NCBI RefSeq assembly: GCF_003056335.1
Contig: NZ_PYWA01000009.1
Coordinates: forward strand, 1 to 64,000
Reading direction: 5' to 3'
Length of the DNA: 64,000 nt
From: Paracoccus indicus
Lineage (GTDB): Bacteria; Pseudomonadota; Alphaproteobacteria; Rhodobacterales; Rhodobacteraceae
Under the pieces are notes generated by a model. The model saw only the letters and a program-made list of their open reading frames with translations, made no database searches and was not told the DNA's origin. Shown here piece after piece: positions 1-6,980 of the stretch (its first letter is position 1; every line of letters starts with the position of its first letter). The position numbers and the translations under genes are program-made.

Positions 1-163
1 TCTCGGGCCGCAGGACTGCGTCGCGCCGGGCACGATCCGACAACCGGGCCGGATCGGCCCGCTTCGCCAGGTGATCGTAGTAGGTGGATGGGGCGATCGG
101 CAGAACCCTGCAGATCGGCTCGACCCCGTGCGCCTCACGCTGATCGTCGATGAAGCCGACCAT
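1..163 (-). CDS. IS3-family transposase OrfB, N-terminal part
   Basis: The minus strand from 163 encodes [20 protein letters not shown] and continues to the window edge with no stop. This is the typical start of IS3-group OrfB, ahead of the DDE integrase core, which lies outside the window. The ATG shares its A with the orfA TGA stop (TGATG). OrfB lies in the -1 frame relative to OrfA and that frame stays open a little way into orfA, as expected where IS3 elements make an OrfAB fusion by -1 frameshifting. I saw no clear A-rich slippery heptamer near the junction. The catalytic residues cannot be checked. Confidence 0.8.
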   Translation of the reverse strand, partial: MVGFIDDQREAHGVEPICRVLPIAPSTYYDHLAKRADPARLSDRARRDAVLRPE

Positions 164-528
164 CACTTCGACCGGCGGTCGAGCTCCGCCATCGCAAAAT
201 ATGCGCTCGCCTTGCGCAGGATCTCGTTCGTCGGGAAAACAGTCCCCCGGACTGTTTTCTGACCCTCCTCACCCTGGCGCAGCTCCCGGTTCTCTCGTTC
301 CAGCGCCTTCATCTTCTCGGTCATGTCGGTCGGGATGCCAGCCCGCTTGCCGCTGTCGACCTCGGCCTTCTTGATCCACTCGTTCAAGGTCTGGGGCGCA
401 CAGCCGATCTTCGCGGAAATCGACATGACTGCCTGCCACCGCGACTCATGGCGACCCTCGTTATCAAAGACCAACCGCACCGCGCGTTCACGCACTTCGG
501 GGGAAAACTTGTTCCACGTCTTGCTCAT
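163..528 (-). CDS. IS3-family transposase OrfA with an in-frame insertion
   Basis: This is the helix-turn-helix OrfA subunit of an IS3-family element, 121 residues from the ATG at 528. It begins [20 protein letters not shown], has the DNA-binding helices in the first 60 residues and ends in a leucine-zipper-like region ([15 protein letters not shown], then [20 protein letters not shown]). I chose ATG 528 rather than the longer frame to 588 because related OrfA proteins start with MSK. The odd point is a stretch of about 15 residues ([15 protein letters not shown]) between ELRQ and NEILRK, where relatives as I remember them read ELRQANEILRK. The extra DNA contains a perfect palindrome (235-259), so the protein may be impaired. 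Confidence 0.8.
   Translation of the reverse strand: MSKTWNKFSPEVRERAVRLVFDNEGRHESRWQAVMSISAKIGCAPQTLNEWIKKAEVDSGKRAGIPTDMTEKMKALERENRELRQGEEGQKTVRGTVFPTNEILRKASAYFAMAELDRRSK
235..259. repeat. Palindromic insert inside orfA
   Basis: The 10-bp arms GAAAACAGTC and GACTGTTTTC are perfect inverted repeats around a CCCCG loop. The palindrome sits within the roughly 45-bp in-frame segment that interrupts the OrfA zipper region. It looks like a small palindromic repetitive unit that landed in a coding sequence without breaking the frame. Confidence 0.7.
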
Positions 529-556
529 GATGCTCCATCCTACTAGGAGTTGGAGC

Positions 557-580
557 CTCCGGCAAACCCGGCGCGGTTCA
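557..580 (-). repeat. Terminal inverted repeat of the IS3-type element
   Basis: On the minus strand this reads TGAACCGCGCCGGGTTTGCC and then GGAG. It sits about 30 bp upstream of the orfA start and begins with TGA, as IS3-type ends commonly do. The partner end is outside the window. Confidence 0.6.
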
Positions 581-816
581 GATCTCAATATCGATACAGT
601 CAGGGTGAGGTCAAAGGACTTCCGATAAGCAAGGCGAGAGACGCAGACTATCTATCTCGGATGCGGGACGACGCGAAGGGCGGAAAGCGGTCCTTCGCTG
701 CGCTTCCAATAAGATCATCCCAAATAATGGAAGCGGACGCTCAGAGTTACCCCAAATCGAAGCTTTTAATGCTCCGGGCTTTTAACGAGTTGGCACATCC
801 GAAATGGCATTTCCTG

Positions 817-3006
817 TTATGAATTAGGCACGAGCCGATGGCTGGCACCGGACATCATCTCATAATGTGGACCCTGTTCGTAGAATTCAAATACGCGACG
901 GAAAACACTGCGAAGGCGTTCGCCCGAATCTGCATCAAAGTAGAATTCCTCCGCGCCAAGGTAGCCATGTGACCCGTCGTTGAGAGAGCGTCGAAGTGCA
1001 CCAAAGGCAAAGGCGTCCGCTCCATCAAGGTTGTTGAGGCCTGACATCCAATCTCTGTTGCCGATAAACTTGAAGTAGTGTTCCAAGATGCGCCGCATCG
1101 CATTGCAGAGAGCCACCGGGACTGTCGCTGGATCATTCACCTCGTCCCAAAGCGCACGATAGGCTGTCATGATCGGAGTATTCGTCCCATGGCTCGTCAC
1201 CGACGAAACTCCAGCGGGCTTTCGGAGGATCCAATGCTTTGGATCTGGGGCTTTACCCTTCCAATAGCTACTGATCTCGTGATGGAAATGCGCATTGTGG
1301 GTTAGGACAATGACTTGAGAGATCCGACCGCCCGGGGCACACGCGTCCTCGAACAGCTTTCGGACCATGGCTGCGACCGTATGCACGGCGGCTGCGTCTT
1401 GGCTTGTCATCGGGTCGTCGATCACCACGACACGTCCTAGATTTTTCTCTGCTTCGTCATGGTCGCCCGCCAAGTGGTGGTAGAGATATACGAAGGCAAG
1501 GAAAGAACGCTCACCTTCCGAAAGCGTGTCGCCAGTCGGCGACCCATCGGCGCGATGAACGGCGTAGGTGCCATCACCCGATGTGGGGCGAAGGTGAAAG
1601 CCATTATGCCCCTGTAGTCGCAGCAGCTCATTGATCGCGTCGGCGGTTGCCTCAATGCCCGTGATGCCGCGCCGAAGAACAGATATTTCTCCATTCAACT
1701 GTGCGACTTTGGCTTCGCGCTGCTCGATTGTATTGCTGAGACCCTCAACCTTTTTCAGAAGCGGCTCTCGGCGCGCATCGTGGCCTATGTATTCGGACCG
1801 CGTGTCTGCGAGGAAACGGCACCACACCTCCTCCTGCCACGCAGAGCGTTCTCGGGCGAAATTTTCAGATAGATTCGTTTGATGATCAGCCTTGGCGTTA
1901 GCCCCATGCATGAATGACAGGACCATCCCGAAAGCGTCATCAACCGCTTCCAAATCGATCTCGGACGATGGAGCCGACAGCTTGCGATCAATGGCTTCGA
2001 GATTGCGACGGTGGAGTTCTAGCCATGTGGAAAATGCCTTGCTGGCATCTGCATCCAAAAGTGACGAGCCAGCCACCGCGGCGATCCATCCGCCAATAGC
2101 CTCGATATCTTTAGCATAGATGGCTCTGTCCCGACGGATTGCCTCAATCCCGCTTTCATAGGTAGCGTCGAAAATTGCAGCGATGCGGGTCGAAAGGGAG
2201 TGGTCGACAGGCTGTTGGCAGAATGGACACCGGCCGGAAGACTGCCGCAAGAGGGGGAGGCCCGCCTTCACCCAGTCAGCACTTCCGAGTTCTGCGACCA
2301 ATTCAGCGATTGGTTGGTCGCTCGCCGGCACAAGAGGTCTGCGTAGGCGCTCTTGGACGGTTTCTTCGGCCGATGGCCTGGGTGGTAAAGGCAGGCGTTC
2401 GGCTACCGCTGGCGGATTACCTGCAAAGGTCTGCGCCTGCTCGAGAAGGTCGGCGAGAGACTTCGGTTCTCCGCCAGACCACCTTTCTGCACGGTCATAG
2501 TATTCGGTTGCGAAGCGGGCCTCGGCGCTCCATGTGCCGACGAACGTCAAAGATTTGTGCGGCGTCCATACTTCCTTTCTCTTATTCCAGATTTTCTTAC
2601 TAAAATCTGCATTCTCAGCTTTAAGTGCAGGTTCACCTTGTGGTCCCTCCAGGCGCCCCTTTGCAGACTTCAATCTTTCATATTCATCATCTCGCTCGCC
2701 CTCCTTCTGCTCCACCTCCCGCGCCGCAGCCGCGTCATCACCGAGAGTGTAGATGCCGGGCATCGCCCGTGATGGATGGCAGTTGCGGGCGATGTAGTCT
2801 CGCCCAAAAACGATCACTTCCTTTGGCCCTGAAGCCCATCCCGTGGCGCACGATGGATATGACATCAAGTCTGCGAGCACCCGACTGATGGTCGATTTAC
2901 CTGAACCATTGGGTCCAAAGATGACGTTGCAAGGCCCAAGGTCGTCGAGCCGGATACCAGTATCGGAAAAAGAAGCTTCAGAACGAATTTCAACAAAAGT
3001 CAGCAT
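817..3006 (-). CDS. AAA_13-family ATPase, RloC/PrrC-like (candidate anticodon nuclease)
   Basis: This 729-residue protein has an ABC/SMC-type ATPase split by coiled coil. It shows Walker A GPNGSGKST at 31-39, a charged helical region at about 95-145, a CPFC knuckle at 260-263 (compare the zinc hook of RloC), a second helical region at about 380-460, signature LSEGE at 495-499, Walker B VVVIDDP at 526-532 and LTHN at 568-571. The C-terminal part contains R638, E642 and H680. The Arg-to-Glu spacing of four equals that of the catalytic Arg/Glu pair of PrrC, with a His further on. RloC and PrrC are stress- or phage-activated tRNA anticodon nucleases. No restriction-modification genes adjoin it. 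The ATPase family is secure; the nuclease role is inferred. A GAGGA sequence lies 14 bases before the ATG. Confidence 0.75.
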   Translation of the reverse strand: MLTFVEIRSEASFSDTGIRLDDLGPCNVIFGPNGSGKSTISRVLADLMSYPSCATGWASGPKEVIVFGRDYIARNCHPSRAMPGIYTLGDDAAAAREVEQKEGERDDEYERLKSAKGRLEGPQGEPALKAENADFSKKIWNKRKEVWTPHKSLTFVGTWSAEARFATEYYDRAERWSGGEPKSLADLLEQAQTFAGNPPAVAERLPLPPRPSAEETVQERLRRPLVPASDQPIAELVAELGSADWVKAGLPLLRQSSGRCPFCQQPVDHSLSTRIAAIFDATYESGIEAIRRDRAIYAKDIEAIGGWIAAVAGSSLLDADASKAFSTWLELHRRNLEAIDRKLSAPSSEIDLEAVDDAFGMVLSFMHGANAKADHQTNLSENFARERSAWQEEVWCRFLADTRSEYIGHDARREPLLKKVEGLSNTIEQREAKVAQLNGEISVLRRGITGIEATADAINELLRLQGHNGFHLRPTSGDGTYAVHRADGSPTGDTLSEGERSFLAFVYLYHHLAGDHDEAEKNLGRVVVIDDPMTSQDAAAVHTVAAMVRKLFEDACAPGGRISQVIVLTHNAHFHHEISSYWKGKAPDPKHWILRKPAGVSSVTSHGTNTPIMTAYRALWDEVNDPATVPVALCNAMRRILEHYFKFIGNRDWMSGLNNLDGADAFAFGALRRSLNDGSHGYLGAEEFYFDADSGERLRSVFRRVFEFYEQGPHYEMMSGASHRLVPNS

Positions 3007-3393
3007 CGTTAAATGGTCTTCCTCAAAATTTGTCAGCCCTCAACGAGACGTTCCGCTCTAAAGACAGGCGCTCTATGACTTTTCGGTGATATCGTCTCGA
3101 ATTGGCGCCACCGAAGACTGGTGCAAGAAAAAATACCTCATCGCGGAGGGGTCCCTCCAATTAGGCCGATTAGACCTGATTTCTTCGCCAACCGCGAAGC
3201 CGCATTTTATCTACCACTCCAAGTTAGCTTGCCGTATTTTATGCTGCAAGATGCGACGGGCGACCAGTTCGGGGAAGCTGTTCCGCAGCGTTGTTTAGAA
3301 ATTCGAGCGGCAGCTATGGGCCGAGTGCACGGGTTGAAGGTTGCCGCGCCTCCGTGCCCTCGCCAGGCGCGGCCGATCGACGTGAAGGAGCCT
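3007..3393. other. Intergenic region between the AAA_13 gene and the VOC gene
   Basis: No convincing reading frame is present on either strand. The end near 3007 must carry the promoter of the minus-strand AAA_13 gene, and the end near 3393 includes most of repeat copy A. Base composition is AT-richer than in the core regions of the window. Confidence 0.6.
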
Positions 3394-3396
3394 TTA
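3268..3396. repeat. Diverged island repeat, copy A
   Basis: This shares the block order of copy B at 3942-4080: GGGGAAGCTG with CGCAGCG, then GGGCCGA followed by TGC, and finally GATCGACGTGAAGGAGCCTT. Copies A and B are clearly related but diverged, by eye about two-thirds identical. Copy A's end touches the 3' end of the VOC gene. Confidence 0.55.
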
Positions 3397-3804
3397 GCTG
3401 CCTGTTCCGCTCCGGTCAGGATAAGCATACTCAATCAGATCCCAACGGTTTCCCCACGGATCTCTCCAGACGACCACGCGCCCGTAAGATTCGTCGCGCG
3501 GGGGCGTCTCGAACCTGGCGCCTGCCGCTTGAAGGCGCTGACAGTCACCTACGAAATTTTTCGTTTCCAGGAAAAGCCAAACGCGTCCACCGCCTTGCTC
3601 TCCAACTGACCCAGACTGTCGGTCTCCAGTCGCGCGGGCGAGCAAAATCTCGGTTTCTGCGCCTGGCGGTGCGATCCGCACCCATCGTTTGCCGTTTCCA
3701 AGATCGGTATCTTCCCGGCACTCAAAGCCTATGCGACAGAAGAAATCGAGGGCTGCGTCGTAGTCTGGGACGAGCAATGAAAAGTGGGCGATGCGGGCGG
3801 GCAT
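3394..3804 (-). CDS. VOC-family protein (glyoxalase/bleomycin-resistance fold)
   Basis: This 136-residue protein begins MPARIAHFSLLVPDYDAALD, the usual first beta-alpha unit of a VOC domain. It continues with FCRIGFECREDTDLGNGKRW and ends with DPWGNRWDLIEY, the typical C-terminal metal/substrate strand. Its length fits a single VOC repeat pair. I used the ATG at 3804 because the upstream extension of the open frame is not protein-like. The substrate is unknown; relatives are often annotated as lactoylglutathione-lyase-like. No operon partner is evident. The nearest gene, a GNAT acetyltransferase, is on the other strand and diverges from it. Confidence 0.75.
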   Translation of the reverse strand: MPARIAHFSLLVPDYDAALDFFCRIGFECREDTDLGNGKRWVRIAPPGAETEILLARATGDRQSGSVGEQGGGRVWLFLETKNFVGDCQRLQAAGARFETPPRDESYGRVVVWRDPWGNRWDLIEYAYPDRSGTGS

Positions 3805-3941
3805 GAATGGGACTCGCGATAGGATGCTGAGAGAGTAGTTTTTAAGCACAGTTTCGCTTGGCTTGCACCGTTCCGAAATTCTGGATGACAGCTTTTCCCG
3901 CAAAGCAGACTCTGCTTGGTCAATCGCGCCGCGACAAGCAT

Positions 3942-4080
3942 GAACGTCCGGTCTGGGGATGCTGCAAGGCAGCGCCTGACAGCGATCGTCTGGCCGCTTT
4001 GGGCCGACTGCGCCGTTGCAGCCTCCCACGAACGCGTCCCGGCGCCTAGGGTGACAGATCGACGTGAAGAGCCCTTTGTG
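3942..4080. repeat. Diverged island repeat, copy B, within the 3805-4146 gap
   Basis: This starts near AACGTCCGGTCTGGGGATGC, continues through TTTGGGCCGACTGCG and ends with GATCGACGTGAAGAGCCCTT. It matches copy A over its length and copy C over its first half. The rest of the gap (3805-4146) between the divergent VOC and GNAT genes shows no gene. Confidence 0.55.
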
Positions 4081-4146
4081 GAAGTTGAAGCCTTGTGACT
4101 TGCGCCCCCAATCTCAAAACTGGCTCTCGCAAGATTGGGAGAAGCT

Positions 4147-4638
4147 ATGGACGATATGCGGGTAGTGAAGCTGGAAGCTGAAGATCTAGCAGTCTTCAAA
4201 GCGATCCGGTTGGAGTCTTTGAGGATGGCTCCGACAGCGTTTGCCAACACCTTCGCAGATTGGTCGTCCCTGTCAGACGAAGAGTGGCTCGATCGAATGA
4301 AGATCCCTGTCTTCGCGATGCTGAAGGGGCAGGAACCTGTCGGAATCATGGGCCTGATGCGTCAGCGCGGAGAAAAACGGTCTCACCGCGCAACAATCAT
4401 TATGGTCTACCTGCGCGAAAGCGAGCGCGGATCCGGCTTGGCTAGTGATCTCCTCCAAGCAGTTATGGCCTTTGCGAAGGAATGCGGCGTGCGCCAATTC
4501 GAACTGAACGTCAACCACACCAACGCCAGGGCCATCCGCTTCTATGAGCGCCATGGCTTCGAGAGGGTAGGGAAAATTCCTGCGGCGCTGATCGACGATG
4601 GCCGCAAAGTGGATGAGCTGATCATGGTTCATCGGTGA
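4147..4638 (+). CDS. GNAT-family N-acetyltransferase
   Basis: This is a 163-residue acyl-CoA-dependent acetyltransferase. The acetyl-CoA loop lies around ESERGSGLASDLLQAVMAFA, matching the R/Q-x-x-G-x-G/A pattern of motif A. The segment VNHTNARAIRFYERHGFERV is the typical motif B region. A GGGAGA sequence seven bases before the ATG at 4147 fixes the start; an in-frame TTG at 4135 lies ahead of it and is less likely. The substrate cannot be deduced. It stands alone in the island, with repeat copies on both sides. Confidence 0.85.
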   Translation: MDDMRVVKLEAEDLAVFKAIRLESLRMAPTAFANTFADWSSLSDEEWLDRMKIPVFAMLKGQEPVGIMGLMRQRGEKRSHRATIIMVYLRESERGSGLASDLLQAVMAFAKECGVRQFELNVNHTNARAIRFYERHGFERVGKIPAALIDDGRKVDELIMVHR

Positions 4639-4704
4639 GGTAGCTAATGTCCGCTTCGTCCCGCATAGCAAACTGTGACCCGCCGATCTCGCTTAGCTAG
4701 ACAC

Positions 4705-4770
4705 AAACGTCCGCTCTGGGGAAGCTGCACCGCAGCGCCAGTCAGAGACCGACCGGCGGCAATGGGCCGA
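4705..4770. repeat. Diverged island repeat, partial copy C
   Basis: AACGTCCGCTCTGGGGAAGC, then TGCACCGCAGCGCC and AATGGGCCGAGGATG, match the first half of copy B. The second half is missing. It lies between the GNAT gene and the small ORF at 4911. Confidence 0.5.
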
Positions 4771-4910
4771 GGATGTTTAGACTCAATCTTGTGGTTCGGG
4801 ACAATGGGCCAGCGGATGCGTTTCTGTGTCTGGTCACAAGGTCGGGGGACTTCGCAGTTTTCCAGTGCTAGTTTGCGCTGCGGGCGGCAGCGGCGGCAAT
4901 CATCCGAGTA

Positions 4911-5123
4911 GTGAGCGAGATGGAGAGCACCATGCCTTGGAACAAGAAAGTCCTTGACAACCTGGACCAGCTTTACTGGTCCCCGGGAAAGTTGGGGCTC
5001 TTCACAGTGCCGCGGGAACTTTCGACAGACGGTTCAGGCTTCGTCGTGCCGAAGTCCCTTATTGAAGGGGGTAAATCGATCTATGTCAGAGGGCCGCGGC
5101 ACGCGGAGTGGAGGAGTGTCTGA
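4911..5123 (+). CDS. Hypothetical ORF, probably truncated by an IS
   Basis: This is a 70-codon GTG-start frame, with later ATGs at 4920 and 4932. I do not recognise the product. The segment MPWNKKVLDNLDQLYWSPGK reads like a real protein, and the C-terminal end runs into sequence that probably belongs to the end of the IS256-type remnant (about 5115 onward). The original gene was therefore probably longer and lost its 3' part. No strong ribosome-binding site is visible. Confidence 0.3.
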   Translation: MSEMESTMPWNKKVLDNLDQLYWSPGKLGLFTVPRELSTDGSGFVVPKSLIEGGKSIYVRGPRHAEWRSV

Positions 5124-5131
5124 GACTTTGT

Positions 5132-5164
5132 GTATCTGACATGGCCCGTGCGGTTGTCAGATAC
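5132..5164. repeat. Perfect inverted repeat beside the IS256 remnant
   Basis: GTATCTGACA (5132-5141) and TGTCAGATAC (5155-5164) form a 10-bp stem with a 13-base loop, two bases downstream of the transposase stop. There is no T-tract, so it is more likely part of the IS end or a hairpin protecting against read-in than an intrinsic terminator. Confidence 0.6.
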
Positions 5165-5166
5165 GG

Positions 5167-5707
5167 TCAGGCTTCGAAGCGCCCGGTAAACATTATGGCC
5201 AGCTGATTGCGGGCCGCAACCCATTCGCGAACAGCGCGGCCACCCTTCTCGAAGATGCGGATCGCTAATAAGATCAGATTGGTCGCCGCCTCCTCGGTGG
5301 GGACTGACCCCTTGGTCTTCAGCGCCTTCCACAGTGTTCGTCGTATCGATGATTCTCCGGATCGCTGCACCGAAGGCAAAGAACGGGATCACTTCGGCCC
5401 AGGCCCGGCGCCAAGCCGGGGCGATAGAGGGATATTTCCCGGCCCATTTCTCCTAGAATAGGTCGAGCTGTCGGGCGGGCTCCTCAGCCGTCCGGGCTTG
5501 GTAGATCGGGCGCAGATCGGCGGCCACGGCCTTGCGGTCCTTCCGGCTGCAGAAATTCATGGAATGACGGATCGGGTAAACAATGCATGTCTGAACTGTA
5601 GCGTCCGAGAAGGCCGCCGTGATGGCCTCCGGGAAACCCTTCAGGCCGTTCACGATCGCGATCGGGATGACCCGTAGCGAACGGTAGCCCTGAGATTGGA
5701 AAACCAA
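5167..5707 (-). pseudogene. IS256-family (Mutator) transposase remnant
   Basis: Three minus-strand segments in different frames join into the C-terminal half of an IS256-type transposase. One carries NGLKGFPEAITAAFSDATVQ and TCIVYPIRHSMNF (compare the usual GLKGFPEAI and QTCIVHLIRHS). The second carries KYPSIAPAWRRAWAEVIPFF and RRIIDTTNTVE. The last carries KTKGSVPTEEAATNLILLAI and ends AIMFTGRFEA. At least two frameshifts separate them, and the N-terminal half with the first catalytic Asp is missing. The gene is dead. It marks an old insertion followed by decay and deletion. Confidence 0.85.
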
Positions 5708-5789
5708 CTCGTCATTCCCCGCCTGGGAGCCGTTGACCGCGTCATGTTCCGGCTAAGTTACGCCAAAATGCGTCGGACCTCAGCTTAGG

Positions 5790-5951
5790 TCATACCTTTA
5801 GCATCAGGCAGGTATCGCAATGCCATTGCAAGGTCAGCTTTCGTTCAATACGGATCAAGGAGCGTCGCCCCGGCGGGATTTGCAGTCCGCATGCGATGCA
5901 AAAAACATCGCCGCTGAAATTCTTGCTTTCCCGCGGTGGTCGTATCGTCAT
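5790..5951 (-). CDS. Small two-CxxC (zinc-ribbon-like) ORF, 53 aa
   Basis: The minus strand from the ATG at 5951 encodes 53 residues, with CIAC at about 18-21 and CDTC at about 45-48, separated by a basic stretch (GRRSLIRIERKLTLQWH). Two CxxC knuckles about 25 residues apart are the signature of a small zinc ribbon. I do not recognise the family. It lies downstream of the unknown three-gene operon on the same strand and could be its fourth gene. No strong Shine-Dalgarno sequence is visible and the frame stays open upstream, so the start is uncertain. Confidence 0.35.
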   Translation of the reverse strand: MTIRPPRESKNFSGDVFCIACGLQIPPGRRSLIRIERKLTLQWHCDTCLMLKV

Positions 5952-5982
5952 CTTATGGCGAAATGGACGTTCTTTATGCTTG

Positions 5983-6429
5983 TTACGACCCGGTCGCGTG
6001 TAAATTCCTTAGCTGCGCTATGACATTCGTCATGAGGGTCTCCAAGAATGCCTCATATACGATAGCTTTATAGCCCGTTGGCCCAAAGGGCCGGGAGAGG
6101 GGATCCTCGGCGAGATCCCCCAGATCAATGTCAGACATGCCCTGCATGATGGGAATGGGTTCGCCGAGCCGATACCATTGGCTGAATGTCCTTGCCCATC
6201 CGGCTTTACGGCTCAGGCCGAGCAGCGGGGACGTCCGGACGGAACAAGTTCCGAGAAGGGGATGCCCTGTCACATGTCCCCAAAGAACTGGCAGGTTCGT
6301 TCCGTCTTTGATAGCGGGGATCCAAAGTTCGGCCAACGGCGCATCTACCAAGTCCTCGGCTGTTGGGCCACGCTCCAGTGCGGCAAGTGCGGCTCTGGAA
6401 CGCCGAATGAAAAACTGATTTTCAAGCAT
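5983..6429 (-). CDS. Uncharacterised protein resembling DUF6634
   Basis: This 148-residue protein begins MLENQFFIRRSRAALAALER. It contains GPTAEDLVDAPLAELW, then WGHVTGHPLLGTCSVRTSPL, and then KAGWARTFSQWYRLGEP. These blocks (a short helical head, a GHP turn, and a WARTxSxWYRLG motif) fit my memory of alphaproteobacterial proteins labelled DUF6634, but I could not search for it. An upstream in-frame ATG at 6564, overlapping the end of the previous gene, would give 193 residues. I prefer 6429 because the extension looks unlike protein. It is third in a minus-strand operon; no function is known. Confidence 0.6.
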   Translation of the reverse strand: MLENQFFIRRSRAALAALERGPTAEDLVDAPLAELWIPAIKDGTNLPVLWGHVTGHPLLGTCSVRTSPLLGLSRKAGWARTFSQWYRLGEPIPIMQGMSDIDLGDLAEDPLSRPFGPTGYKAIVYEAFLETLMTNVIAQLRNLHATGS

Positions 6430-6551
6430 TTGAGGCTCTATGACGGTGTGTCCGTTTTGTATGGTTGTGGCTACTGCCACCTTGCAACAAACGGGATGCC
6501 TCGTGCTTCCGCATTGTTGCAATCGGCGGTGGGTCGGCTGTGCCTCTACAC

Positions 6552-6974
6552 CTATCCATGGCATTGGGGCTCGCTGTCCCGAAGGAATGCCTCGAGCACC
6601 TCACCGTCCAAGTTTTTCAGAGCGTCGGCCGGCACCCCGTCGAAATCCAGATGTGGACGCATCATCCAGTTCAGCAGTCGGAAGTTGCTCCACCCGGCGG
6701 CCTTGGATGCAGCGACAATTTGGACAAGGCCGGGATAGGGCCTGCAGCTACTCATGTCGAACTGGAAGGCGGGATAATTCCACCTGCCAGCAATGCGGAA
6801 CCGCAAAAGCTTGCCTTGAAGCTGAACAGAGGACCACGCTGCATCCGTGGACGCAGCGCATAGCAGCTGGTAAACCTCAGTCTCATCCAACATCAGCACA
6901 CCGCTCAGAATTTGCCGGCAAAGCGCGCGGCGGAGTTTGGCCTCGCGACGGCGCTTTTCATGACCCGCGGTCAT
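6552..6974 (-). CDS. Uncharacterised protein with MbcA/ParS-like C-terminal region
   Basis: This is a 140-residue protein with a basic helical N-terminus (KRRREAKLRRALCRQ). It carries LRFRIAGRWNYPAFQFD at about 58-74, followed by PYPGLVQIVAASKAAGWSNF and LLNWMMRPHLDFDGVPADAL. The order WxYPAFQFD, PGL, W-helix, PxxxFDGxxPxDLL is typical of the toxin-binding C-terminal domain of MbcA/ParS/Xre-type antitoxins and of look-alike orphan proteins. The start is six bases after the upstream stop, so it is translationally linked to the 6981-7607 gene. No RES-domain toxin was recognised nearby. Confidence 0.6.
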   Translation of the reverse strand: MTAGHEKRRREAKLRRALCRQILSGVLMLDETEVYQLLCAASTDAAWSSVQLQGKLLRFRIAGRWNYPAFQFDMSSCRPYPGLVQIVAASKAAGWSNFRLLNWMMRPHLDFDGVPADALKNLDGEVLEAFLRDSEPQCHG

Positions 6975-6980
6975 CTCATG

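Larger units (their letters stand above)
1..580 (-). mobile_element. IS3-family insertion sequence, partial (cut by window edge)
   Basis: Two consecutive minus-strand reading frames match the IS3-family orfA/orfB layout. Upstream of orfA, the minus-strand sequence starts with TGAACCGCGCCGGGTTTGCC at position 580, which resembles terminal inverted repeats of IS3-type elements I know from alphaproteobacteria. That would put the element boundary at 580. The other end lies beyond position 1, so neither the second inverted repeat nor the target duplication can be checked. Confidence 0.8.

Noticed and set aside
589..816. Short plus-strand frames between the IS3 end and the AAA_13 gene
   Set aside because: No ribosome site, no recognisable motif, and they run across the IS boundary.
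5820..6023. 67-codon plus-strand ORF
   Set aside because: It has no recognisable pattern. The opposite strand carries the two-CxxC frame and the 3' end of the unknown operon.
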